45,428 nt of DNA from Bacteroidota bacterium. GTDB taxonomy: Bacteria > Bacteroidota > Ignavibacteria > Ignavibacteriales > Ignavibacteriaceae. Positions 36,497-43,930 of this stretch are shown here, piece after piece. The notes under the pieces are model-generated. The model worked only from the letters and a program-made list of their open reading frames with translations, ran no database searches and had not been told where the DNA came from. The stretch lies in the NCBI GenBank assembly GCA_021815365.1, contig JAKAGZ010000020.1:1-45428 (forward strand), written 5' to 3'. The translations under genes were made by a program, and so were the position numbers. The first letter of the stretch is position 1. Every line of letters starts with the position of its first letter.

Positions 36497-37267
36497 TTAT
36501 TCATACTTTTGCAGAATATCCAACATCTGCTGATGTATTCTGCCGTTGGTAGCCAATATTTTTTTAGTGTACATATCAATCTGCTGGTTATTAAAATCTG
36601 TGACCATCCCTCCGGCTTCTTCGACAAGAAGGATACCTGCGCAAATATCCCAGGGATTTAAATTCATTTCCCAGTAACCATCAAACACTCCTTTAGCAAG
36701 ATAACAAAGATCAAGTGCAGCCGAACCGAGCCGGCGCACTCCCCGCGCAAGCCTTGTCATTGCTGTAAATTTTTCAAGGAGATTATCCGGGTTATCAAAA
36801 ACGTTATAAGGAAAACCGGTAGCTAAAACGCTTCTGCCGATTATATCGTTAGTGCTGACAGACATTTTATTATGATTTGCAAAACTGCCGCTCCCTTTTT
36901 CTGCTGAATAGACAACATCAAACATCACATCATAAACAACACCGGCTATTGTTTCCTTATTTTTCTGTAAACCAATTGAAACAGAAAAGACAGGCAGTCC
37001 GTGTGCAAAATTTGTTGTGCCGTCGAGAGGGTCAATGATCCACAAATATTCCGAGCCGTGTTTTATTGCGCCTCCTTCTTCTGCAAGAATTCCGTGTGAA
37101 GGATATTTCCTTGCAACAAAGTCTATAATTAATTTTTCGGAAGCTTTATCAACTTCAGTTACAAGATTAGTTTCGTTTGTTTTAAATTCTATCTGATTCT
37201 TTTTCCCGAATCCTTCCCTTATGACGCCGCCGGCTTCTTTGGCAATGTTTATAATGTCATTCAGCAT
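36497..37267 (-). CDS. suhB: Inositol monophosphatase family protein (SuhB-like)
   Basis: From ATG 37267 the product has 256 residues and starts MLNDIINIAKEAGG, the normal N-terminus; an upstream ATG at 37303 would add 12 residues. The three metal-site motifs are present: LAEEGG, IDPLDGTTNFAHGLPVFSVS and WDICAGILLVEEAGG. It hydrolyses myo-inositol-1-phosphate or related sugar phosphates with Mg2+, and in some bacteria also assists rRNA maturation as SuhB. Neither start has a strong ribosome binding site. It is divergent from lon, separated by about 175 bases. Confidence 0.88.
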   Translation of the reverse strand: MLNDIINIAKEAGGVIREGFGKKNQIEFKTNETNLVTEVDKASEKLIIDFVARKYPSHGILAEEGGAIKHGSEYLWIIDPLDGTTNFAHGLPVFSVSIGLQKNKETIAGVVYDVMFDVVYSAEKGSGSFANHNKMSVSTNDIIGRSVLATGFPYNVFDNPDNLLEKFTAMTRLARGVRRLGSAALDLCYLAKGVFDGYWEMNLNPWDICAGILLVEEAGGMVTDFNNQQIDMYTKKILATNGRIHQQMLDILQKYE

Positions 37268-37376
37268 ATTTACCGTAATTTTTTTTACAAATATAATAAA
37301 CATAAATGCAGTATAATATCCGACAGAATAATTATCTTGAGCAGCGGCAGCAATTACACCATGATCTATTCCTTCC

Positions 37377-37405
37377 TTGAAAGCCGAAATTGATTTTGGT
37401 ATATT
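37377..37405 (+). promoter_or_regulatory. Sigma70-type promoter of lon
   Basis: TTGAAA (37377-37382) and TATATT (37400-37405) have a 17-base spacer. Initiation near 37412 gives a leader of about 32 bases ending in AAGGAG before the TTG start. No CIRCE heat-shock operator is seen. Confidence 0.6.
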
Positions 37406-37443
37406 TCAGCACTAATTGAGTAAGAATCCCAAGGAGTTAGAAC

Positions 37444-39894
37444 TTGAACCAGCCACGTAAATCAGAAATAGAAGCATTATCAGAAAATACAATTGTAGAA
37501 AGTATCCCGGAAGTACTACCGGTTTTGCCTTTAAGGGATATAGTAATTTTTCCTTATATGATCTTCCCGGTTCTTGTAGGAAGGGAGCAGTCTATCAGGG
37601 CGGCAAATTATGCGATGGATAGTACCAAATATATATTTCTAGCAGCACAGAAAAAGTCGAACATAGAAGACCCGAAGAAAGAGGATATATATCTTGAAGG
37701 AACGATTGCAAAAATAGTCCAGATATTAAAACTGCCAAACGGATTGATGAAAATTTTAGTTGATGGTTTATTGCAGGGAAGAATCAGAAATTTCACAAGC
37801 AACAGGGATTTCTTCGAGGCAAATATTGAAATAATAATTCCTGAAATTGAAATAGACCACGAAATGCATGCAATGACCCGCCAGATGACACAATTGTTCA
37901 AAGAATATGTAAAGATAAGCAGGAACATTCCTAATGAGGCAGTCAGTGCATTTGATAACATCGAAGAAGCAGACAGAAAATTATTTTACGTTGCTGCAAA
38001 TATCAATCAGTCTATTGAAGTAAAGCAAGGCGTTCTGCAGAAGTTTTCTCTGAAAGATCAATATTATGAAGTAATTAAAATCCTGAATTCCGAAATAGAT
38101 ATTTTAAAGATCGAAAAAGAAATTGACGGGAAAGTCCAGGAAAACATTGCGAAAACACAGAGAAAGTTTATCATCCAGGAACAAATAAAAATTCTTCAGG
38201 ATGAACTGGGAGAAGACGAAGACGCCTCGCCTGAATTTACGAAGTTAAGAGATGGGATAAGAAAAGCAAAAATGCCGAAAGATGTAGAAGTAAAAGCGCT
38301 GGAAGAATTGACCAAGCTGAAGAAAACGCCGCCAATGTCACCTGAATCGACAGTGATAAGAAATTATCTTGAATGGCTTATTGAAGTGCCGTGGCAGAAC
38401 AAAACAAAGGATAATCTTGATATAGACCACGTTCAAAAAATCCTTGATGAGGATCACTTCGGGCTGGAGAAACCAAAAGACAGGATAATAGAACATATAG
38501 CTGTTCTGAATCTTGTAAAAAATATGCGCGGGCAGATACTTTGTTTTGTAGGACCACCGGGAGTCGGCAAAACTTCTCTCGGGCGCTCTATTGCCCGTGC
38601 CTTGGGAAGAAAATTTGTGAGAATAAGCCTTGGCGGCATACGGGATGAAGCTGAGATACGCGGGCACAGACGAACTTATATTGGCTCAATGCCGGGGAAA
38701 ATAATTCAGTCAATGAAGAAAGCAGGAACGATCAACCCTGTTATGCTTCTTGACGAAGTTGATAAAATGAGTATGGATTTCCGCGGCGATCCATCTTCTG
38801 CAATGCTCGAAGTGCTTGACCCTGAACAAAACCATACATTCAACGATCATTACCTTGAAGTAGATTACGACCTTTCACAGGTTATGTTCATAACTACAGC
38901 AAATGTTCGATATAACATTCCGCTGCCGCTGCAGGACAGGATGGAAATAATCGAGCTGCCCGGATATCTTGAGTATGATAAAATTGAAATTGCAAAAAGA
39001 CATATTATCCCGAAACAGAAGCAAATACATGGGTTAGTTGATAAGAACGTAACAATTACAGACGATGCAATAAAAACAATAATTAGTGAATATACCCGCG
39101 AATCAGGCGTCAGAAATCTTGAACGGGAAATAGCATCTATCTGCAGAAAGTTAGCCAGGGATATTGTTCTGAAAGAATCATCCAATGGCAAACCAGCAAA
39201 CGGAAATAAATACATTGTAGACACTGCAAAGGCAGAAGAGTATTTGAAAACTCCGCGTTACAGGCAATCGAAACACAATAAAGAATTAAGAGTAGGCAGT
39301 GTAACCGGCTTGGCATGGACGGCAGTAGGCGGCGAATTGTTAACTGTGGATGTAACAATTATGCAAGGCTCTGAAAAACTTACTCTCACCGGTCAGCTTG
39401 GAAACGTGATGAAAGAATCTGCACAGGCTGCTCTTAGCTATATTCGTTCGCAGGCAAAAGCTTTTGGAATTCATCCTGACTTCTTCAAGGGGAAAGAAAT
39501 ACATATTCACCTGCCGGAAGGAGCGATTCCAAAAGACGGACCTTCTGCGGGAATAACTATGGCGATGGCATTATTATCTGCAATATCCGGCAAAGCTGCT
39601 TCAAATGATGTTGCAATGACAGGTGAAATCACTTTACGCGGAAGCGTATTACCTATCGGCGGGTTGACTGAAAAATTACTCGCAGCAAAAAGGAACGGCA
39701 TTAAATCTGTGCTGATTCCAAAAGACAACGAGATTGACCTGAAAGAAATGCAGGAAAAAGTGACTGAGGGAATGGAAATTATTCCAATTGGAAAAATTGA
39801 AGAAGCTATCCCTTATATTTTTCCAGAGCAAAAAGCAACAAATGCAAAACCTTCGGCACGAACTGCCAATAAGAAAAAAAGAAAGGTAAAATAA
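37444..39894 (+). CDS. lon: ATP-dependent protease Lon
   Basis: The 816-residue protein has an N-terminal LON substrate domain (VLPLRDIVIFPYMIFPVLVG), a coiled middle, the AAA+ module with Walker A GPPGVGKT (residues 370-377) and LLDEVDKM, and the protease domain with Ser701 in PKDGPSAG and Lys744 in GGLTEKLLAAKR, 43 residues apart as in E. coli Lon. It degrades misfolded and regulatory proteins. The start is TTG 37444 with AAGGAG seven bases before it. The C-terminal tail is Lys/Arg-rich. The next gene begins one base after the stop. Confidence 0.96.
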   Translation: MNQPRKSEIEALSENTIVESIPEVLPVLPLRDIVIFPYMIFPVLVGREQSIRAANYAMDSTKYIFLAAQKKSNIEDPKKEDIYLEGTIAKIVQILKLPNGLMKILVDGLLQGRIRNFTSNRDFFEANIEIIIPEIEIDHEMHAMTRQMTQLFKEYVKISRNIPNEAVSAFDNIEEADRKLFYVAANINQSIEVKQGVLQKFSLKDQYYEVIKILNSEIDILKIEKEIDGKVQENIAKTQRKFIIQEQIKILQDELGEDEDASPEFTKLRDGIRKAKMPKDVEVKALEELTKLKKTPPMSPESTVIRNYLEWLIEVPWQNKTKDNLDIDHVQKILDEDHFGLEKPKDRIIEHIAVLNLVKNMRGQILCFVGPPGVGKTSLGRSIARALGRKFVRISLGGIRDEAEIRGHRRTYIGSMPGKIIQSMKKAGTINPVMLLDEVDKMSMDFRGDPSSAMLEVLDPEQNHTFNDHYLEVDYDLSQVMFITTANVRYNIPLPLQDRMEIIELPGYLEYDKIEIAKRHIIPKQKQIHGLVDKNVTITDDAIKTIISEYTRESGVRNLEREIASICRKLARDIVLKESSNGKPANGNKYIVDTAKAEEYLKTPRYRQSKHNKELRVGSVTGLAWTAVGGELLTVDVTIMQGSEKLTLTGQLGNVMKESAQAALSYIRSQAKAFGIHPDFFKGKEIHIHLPEGAIPKDGPSAGITMAMALLSAISGKAASNDVAMTGEITLRGSVLPIGGLTEKLLAAKRNGIKSVLIPKDNEIDLKEMQEKVTEGMEIIPIGKIEEAIPYIFPEQKATNAKPSARTANKKKRKVK

Positions 39895-39895
39895 T

Positions 39896-40384
39896 TTGGC
39901 AGAAGAAATAATTATTGAGAAGGATTTATCACTTGAAGAAAAATACCTGTCGCTTTCCAGGCAGGTAAAAGCACTGCTGAAAAAAGATGATAAACTGATC
40001 TCAAACCTTTCTAATTTTGTTGCAGCACTTAAACAAACTTTTGAAAAAATAAGCTGGGCTGGATTTTATTTTGCAGAAGGGGATAATTTATATCTTGGTC
40101 CGTTCCAGGGAAAAGTTGCCTGCACAAATATTCAGTTCGGTAAGGGTGTTTGCGGCACGGCTGCAAAAGAAAGAAAGACAATTATTGTTGATGACGTGAA
40201 TAAATTTCCGGAACATATTTTCTGCGATGCTGATTCAAGAAGTGAGATCGTTGTTCCCCTTTTCAAAAAAAATGATATATACGGCGTTCTGGATTTAGAC
40301 AGCACATCTTTTTCAGCTTTTAATGAAACAGATAAAAAATATCTCGAAGAGATGTGTATTTTCATTTCAGAAAAAATTTTATAA
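39896..40384 (+). CDS. msrC: Free methionine-(R)-sulfoxide reductase (GAF domain)
   Basis: The 162-residue single-GAF protein keeps the three fRMsr cysteines at Cys76, Cys86 and Cys110, with spacings of 10 and 24 identical to E. coli MsrC (84, 94, 118). The motifs are WAGFYF, GPFQGKVACTNI, GKGVCG and DADSRSEIVVPL. It reduces free methionine-R-sulfoxide. The start is TTG 39896, one base after the lon stop, with AAAGG inside the end of lon, so the two are translationally linked: two stress-repair functions in one operon. Confidence 0.92.
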   Translation: MAEEIIIEKDLSLEEKYLSLSRQVKALLKKDDKLISNLSNFVAALKQTFEKISWAGFYFAEGDNLYLGPFQGKVACTNIQFGKGVCGTAAKERKTIIVDDVNKFPEHIFCDADSRSEIVVPLFKKNDIYGVLDLDSTSFSAFNETDKKYLEEMCIFISEKIL

Positions 40385-40422
40385 TTTCGATTCAGAAATT
40401 TATTCCATATCAAAGGTAAGTA

Positions 40423-42117
40423 ATGAGCTATATTGTAACTGCAAGGAAATGGCGCCCGAAAAAGTTTTCAGAAGTTGTCGGTCAGGAACACATCACAGCA
40501 ACTTTAAAAAATGCACTTAAGAATAACCGCATTGCACATGCTTATCTTTTTGCGGGGCCCAGGGGGGTAGGAAAAACAACCACTGCCCGCATACTTGCTA
40601 AAATTTTAAACTGTCTGAATCCAAAAGATTATGAGCCTTGCAACGAATGTGAAATGTGCCTGTCAATTCAGAACTCGCAGTCATTGGATATTATTGAGAT
40701 AGACGGTGCTTCAAACAGAGGGATTGATGAAATCAGAACACTGAGAGAATCGGTAAAGTATGCACCTGCAAAAGGCAAATATAAAGTCTACATCATTGAT
40801 GAAGTCCACATGCTCACAAAGGAATCGTTCAACGCATTCCTTAAAACACTTGAAGAACCTCCTGCACATACGATTTTTATTTTTGCAACAACCGATGCTC
40901 ACAAAGTACCGCTGACTATTATTTCACGCTGCCAGAGGTTTGACTTCAGAAGAATTCAGCTTGATACTATCAAATCAACATTAAAGCAAATAGCTCAGGC
41001 TGAAAAAATCGGGATTGATGATAAATCACTGACGATCATTGCTAAAAAATCAGACGGCGCTCTTCGTGATGCAGAAAGTTATTTCGACCAGGTTGTTTCC
41101 TTCTGTGGTGAAACAATTGATTCGAAAACTATTGCTCAAATGCTTAACCTGATTGACGATGAAATTTATTTTGAAATTTCTGATGCTGTTGTCAATAAAG
41201 ATTTCAAAACCGTTTTTGACGTCACAAAACAGATCTATGAAAATGGTTGGAACTTCGTTGATTTCATTGACGGGCTGATCGAGCATTTCAGAAATATAAT
41301 GACTGTAATCATCACCACTAATACCGGGCTGGTTGAAACAGCCGAGATCTACCGGCTCAGGTATATGGAATATAAAGGCAAGTTATCCGAAGGCGATCTG
41401 CTTCGCTTACTGAATTTTCTTAACAAAATACAGCAGGAGCTTAGATATACACAAAATCAAAAACTAAAAGTTGAAATTGCTCTTATTCATTTAATCGGGC
41501 TTGAACGGTCCTCCACTATCAGCGATATAATTTCAAAAATTTCGGATGGTAAACATCTGTCCCCGGGTTCTTTTACACCGGGGAATGAAAATATTTCTTC
41601 ATCAACAAAAAAAAAGTCTGATACGGAAGCAAATGAAAAATCAGAACTAGTTTCAGAGCCAAAAGAGAATTCCTTTTCAGATAATAAAATTGCTGAAAGT
41701 AAAATTTCATCAATAAGCCAAAGCACGACCGCAGGAATTTTAGATTTTGATTCTGTTGTTTCAAGGTGGAAGGGCTTTGTTGAAGCTGTCGCAAATGAAA
41801 GAACACTCATATTGGCACAGTTCATTCATACTATAACGCCGCTAAGCCTTGAGGGAAATAAATTAAATATTTCTTCAACTGATTCGCACGTAAAGGATCT
41901 GCTTAAAACACATAAAGATTATTTTGCCAAAAAGTCACTGTCATATTTTGGTAAAAAAATTGATTTCTGCTACAGAGAAGAAGAAACGGATAAACAGCAG
42001 ACAGAGACTACCGATGAAAAGCACAAAGCAAAGAGCGGTGGAAATAAATTAAACAGCGAAGAAGACCCTTTCGTGTCCGCAATAATAAATGATCTCGGCG
42101 GTCAAGAGATCCGTTAA
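40423..42117 (+). CDS. dnaX: DNA polymerase III subunits tau/gamma
   Basis: The 564-residue protein has the clamp-loader AAA+ core: MSYIVTARKWRPKKFSEVVGQ is avoided here in full, but the Walker A reads GPRGVGKTT (residues 45-53), the zinc cysteines are Cys64, 73, 76 and 79, then IDEVHML and the SRC sensor ISRCQRF. Domain III ends near residue 370, followed by a Ser/Lys/Glu-rich linker and a tau-like C-terminal part. The linker is encoded by a nine-A run read as AAA-AAA-AAG, so a truncated gamma form is likely (see 41607-41616). It lies 38 bp after msrC. Confidence 0.94.
   Translation: MSYIVTARKWRPKKFSEVVGQEHITATLKNALKNNRIAHAYLFAGPRGVGKTTTARILAKILNCLNPKDYEPCNECEMCLSIQNSQSLDIIEIDGASNRGIDEIRTLRESVKYAPAKGKYKVYIIDEVHMLTKESFNAFLKTLEEPPAHTIFIFATTDAHKVPLTIISRCQRFDFRRIQLDTIKSTLKQIAQAEKIGIDDKSLTIIAKKSDGALRDAESYFDQVVSFCGETIDSKTIAQMLNLIDDEIYFEISDAVVNKDFKTVFDVTKQIYENGWNFVDFIDGLIEHFRNIMTVIITTNTGLVETAEIYRLRYMEYKGKLSEGDLLRLLNFLNKIQQELRYTQNQKLKVEIALIHLIGLERSSTISDIISKISDGKHLSPGSFTPGNENISSSTKKKSDTEANEKSELVSEPKENSFSDNKIAESKISSISQSTTAGILDFDSVVSRWKGFVEAVANERTLILAQFIHTITPLSLEGNKLNISSTDSHVKDLLKTHKDYFAKKSLSYFGKKIDFCYREEETDKQQTETTDEKHKAKSGGNKLNSEEDPFVSAIINDLGGQEIR
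41560..41645 (+). promoter_or_regulatory. Predicted dnaX frameshift or slippage signal
   Basis: Nine A residues at 41607-41615 followed by G are read ACA-AAA-AAA-AAG-TCT, which contains the heptamer A-AAA-AAG used in E. coli dnaX. After a -1 shift (or insertion of one A in the mRNA) the next codons are GTC and TGA, ending the protein after about 399 residues. An upstream hairpin TCCCCGG/CCGGGGA (41560-41566 and 41578-41584) ends 22 bases before the run. TCTGAT (41617-41622) can pair with ATCAGA (41640-41645) right after it. Confidence 0.65.
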
Positions 42118-42157
42118 TCTTTAAAATCTTCATCATACTACATTTTAATAAATCCTT

Positions 42158-42192
42158 TTTAAGCAAAATGAGAATGAATTATTTTGCTTAAA
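42158..42192. repeat. Perfect 12-bp inverted repeat after dnaX
   Basis: TTTAAGCAAAAT (42158-42169) and ATTTTGCTTAAA (42181-42192) form an AT-rich stem with an 11-base loop, 40 bases after the dnaX stop. No T-run follows on the plus strand, so it is a poor intrinsic terminator; it may stabilise the dnaX 3' end. Confidence 0.65.
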
Positions 42193-42247
42193 TTACTGCA
42201 GGACTTCTCTTATAATTTATGAAGACAGGCATACTTTATTTTTTCTT

Positions 42248-42853
42248 ATGATTTTCTTTCCAAATAAAGCGGTAATAACAGGCAGTAGAATGGGCAAAAG
42301 AGATGAAGATATAAAAGCAATCACCGATTGCAATTACACCTTAACAGAAGCACTTTCGGATAAAGATATTCCAAAGGAAATAGAGAATGACCTGCGCCTC
42401 GTGCAGGTTCAATATTTTTCGTTTGATAATAAACTGCACACAGGGCAATTAGTGATCCACAAAGATCTCGTGAATGACATCGAGTGGATTTTTGAAAAAC
42501 TGAAAGAGAAAAAGTTTCCGATTGAAAAAGTAGTCCCGGTTGTTGAATACAACTGGTCCGATGATTTTTCTATGGCTAATAACAACACCTCAGCATTCAA
42601 TTACAGGTTTGTTGCAAATACAACAAAACTTTCTAATCACGCAAACGGCAGAGCGATAGACATTAATCCCCTGCAGAACCCACAGATAATAGACGGCATT
42701 TCATCGCCGGAAGGTGCTGTTTACAATCCTAAAGCGAAAGGAACGATAACAGAAAATTCTATCGTTGTAAAATTGTTCAAACAGAGAGGCTGGAGCTGGG
42801 GCGGCGACTGGAAAACAAGAACTGACTATCAACATTTTGAAAAAATTAAATGA
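42248..42853 (+). CDS. M15-family peptidase (D-Ala-D-Ala / L-Ala-D-Glu peptidase-like)
   Basis: The 201-residue protein has the zinc motifs of the M15 family: SNHANGRAIDINPLQN giving His131 and Asp138, and DYQHFE giving His196. Such enzymes cleave peptidoglycan stem peptides. No signal peptide is present from ATG 42248, which is odd for a cell-wall enzyme. A short frame beginning at ATG 42219 encodes MKTGILYFFL and would join this gene in frame if one T were added to the T-run, restoring a hydrophobic N-terminus. The start region therefore deserves caution. It overlaps the cupin gene by four bases. Confidence 0.83.
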   Translation: MIFFPNKAVITGSRMGKRDEDIKAITDCNYTLTEALSDKDIPKEIENDLRLVQVQYFSFDNKLHTGQLVIHKDLVNDIEWIFEKLKEKKFPIEKVVPVVEYNWSDDFSMANNNTSAFNYRFVANTTKLSNHANGRAIDINPLQNPQIIDGISSPEGAVYNPKAKGTITENSIVVKLFKQRGWSWGGDWKTRTDYQHFEKIK

Positions 42854-43197
42854 CAAAAAAGATAAGCTTAAAAAATGCTGAGCATTATAAATGGGGAGAA
42901 ATGTGCGATGGCTGGCACCTCGTAAAAAATGATGCTCTCAGCATCATACTGGAAAGAGTTCCTGCAGGAAAATCGGAAGTCAGACATTATCATAACAGAT
43001 CAAGACAATTCTTTTTCATTCTTGAAGGTGAAGGAAGAATCGAACTTGACAATGAAACTGTAAAGCTTTCAAAGAACGAAGGGATTGAAATTCCACCGGA
43101 AACAGTTCACAAATTCAGGAATGATTCAGACAAAGACGTTACTTTCCTGGTAATTTCTTCACCGAAAAGCAATGGAGACAGAGTTAATTGTGAATAA
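42850..43197 (+). CDS. Small single-domain cupin protein
   Basis: The 115-residue protein contains both cupin motifs: VPAGKSEVRHYHNRSRQFFFILEGEG and IEIPPETVHKFRNDSD, with His residues (HYH, VH) and Glu able to hold a metal. Single-domain cupins include sugar epimerases, isomerases and regulators, so the substrate is open. It overlaps the M15 gene (ATGA) and its end lies inside the methyltransferase frame, so it belongs to a compact operon that goes on to a mannosyltransferase-like gene. Confidence 0.82.
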   Translation: MTKKISLKNAEHYKWGEMCDGWHLVKNDALSIILERVPAGKSEVRHYHNRSRQFFFILEGEGRIELDNETVKLSKNEGIEIPPETVHKFRNDSDKDVTFLVISSPKSNGDRVNCE

Positions 43198-43927
43198 CAT
43201 CAATTTTAATACTATTCCGCGCGGACAAACACAAAAAGATGTTAACAAATCGATTTTAAAATTCTTTGCTGAACTCAAAACAAAGGATAAGTTTGTTTTT
43301 GATTCTATCCTTGACATTCCCTGCGGTAAAGGAGAATTTGTTTCATACTTTAAAAAAGCTTTTAACTTAAAGAACGTCTGCGGCGCTGATATTAAGAAAG
43401 TATCGTTACCTGAAATAGCCGTATATGAAATTGATGCTTCACAGAACTTTACTAATAAGTTTAGGCAAAAATTTTCCATCATCACCTGCATCAGCGGAGT
43501 GATGGAATTTGACAACACAACAGGATTCATCAGGAGTTGTAAAAACTTATTGGATGAGAAAGGTTATTTGGTACTTACAAATGATAATTGTTTTACTATA
43601 AGAGACAGAATATCTTATTTATTATTCGGCAAGTTCAGAAGATTTAATTTGTTGATAAAGGAATCCGGCAGCACATACAAATACATCCCGATTCAGGAAT
43701 TGATAAAAATATTATCTGAGAACAAACTTGAGATATTGAAGATCAAGTACACATCATTATATAGTGAAGACTTTCTGCTTCTTCCATTCGCGCTGCTGAT
43801 TTATCCATTACAATATTTTTATCTGAATAATAAATACAGAAACTTTGACAAAAGATTAAGGAAAATGGTTTATCCTTTTATGTCGCTTCTTTGCAGGCAT
43901 TATATAATCTATGCAACAAAAGGATGA
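43172..43927 (+). CDS. SAM-dependent methyltransferase, class I
   Basis: The 251-residue protein shows the SAM-binding motif I as ILDIPCGKGEFVSYF, then an acidic GADI strand end and the motif IV-like FSIITCISGVMEF, then KNLLDEKGYLVLTNDN. The C-terminal third contains a hydrophobic stretch FLLLPFALLIYPLQYFYL suggesting membrane association, as in methyltransferases acting on lipid-linked or surface glycans. ATG 43172 overlaps the cupin gene by 26 bases; GTG 43190 is a shorter alternative. The substrate is unknown. The GT22 gene follows after three bases. Confidence 0.8.
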   Translation: METELIVNNINFNTIPRGQTQKDVNKSILKFFAELKTKDKFVFDSILDIPCGKGEFVSYFKKAFNLKNVCGADIKKVSLPEIAVYEIDASQNFTNKFRQKFSIITCISGVMEFDNTTGFIRSCKNLLDEKGYLVLTNDNCFTIRDRISYLLFGKFRRFNLLIKESGSTYKYIPIQELIKILSENKLEILKIKYTSLYSEDFLLLPFALLIYPLQYFYLNNKYRNFDKRLRKMVYPFMSLLCRHYIIYATKG

Positions 43928-43930
43928 GCC

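Noticed and set aside
37383-37443. CIRCE or other heat-shock operator before lon
   Set aside because: CAGCACTAATTGAG recalls half of CIRCE but the inverted second half is absent.
42158-42192. Intrinsic terminator after dnaX
   Set aside because: The stem is perfect but AT-only in its outer half and no T-run follows; listed as a hairpin instead.
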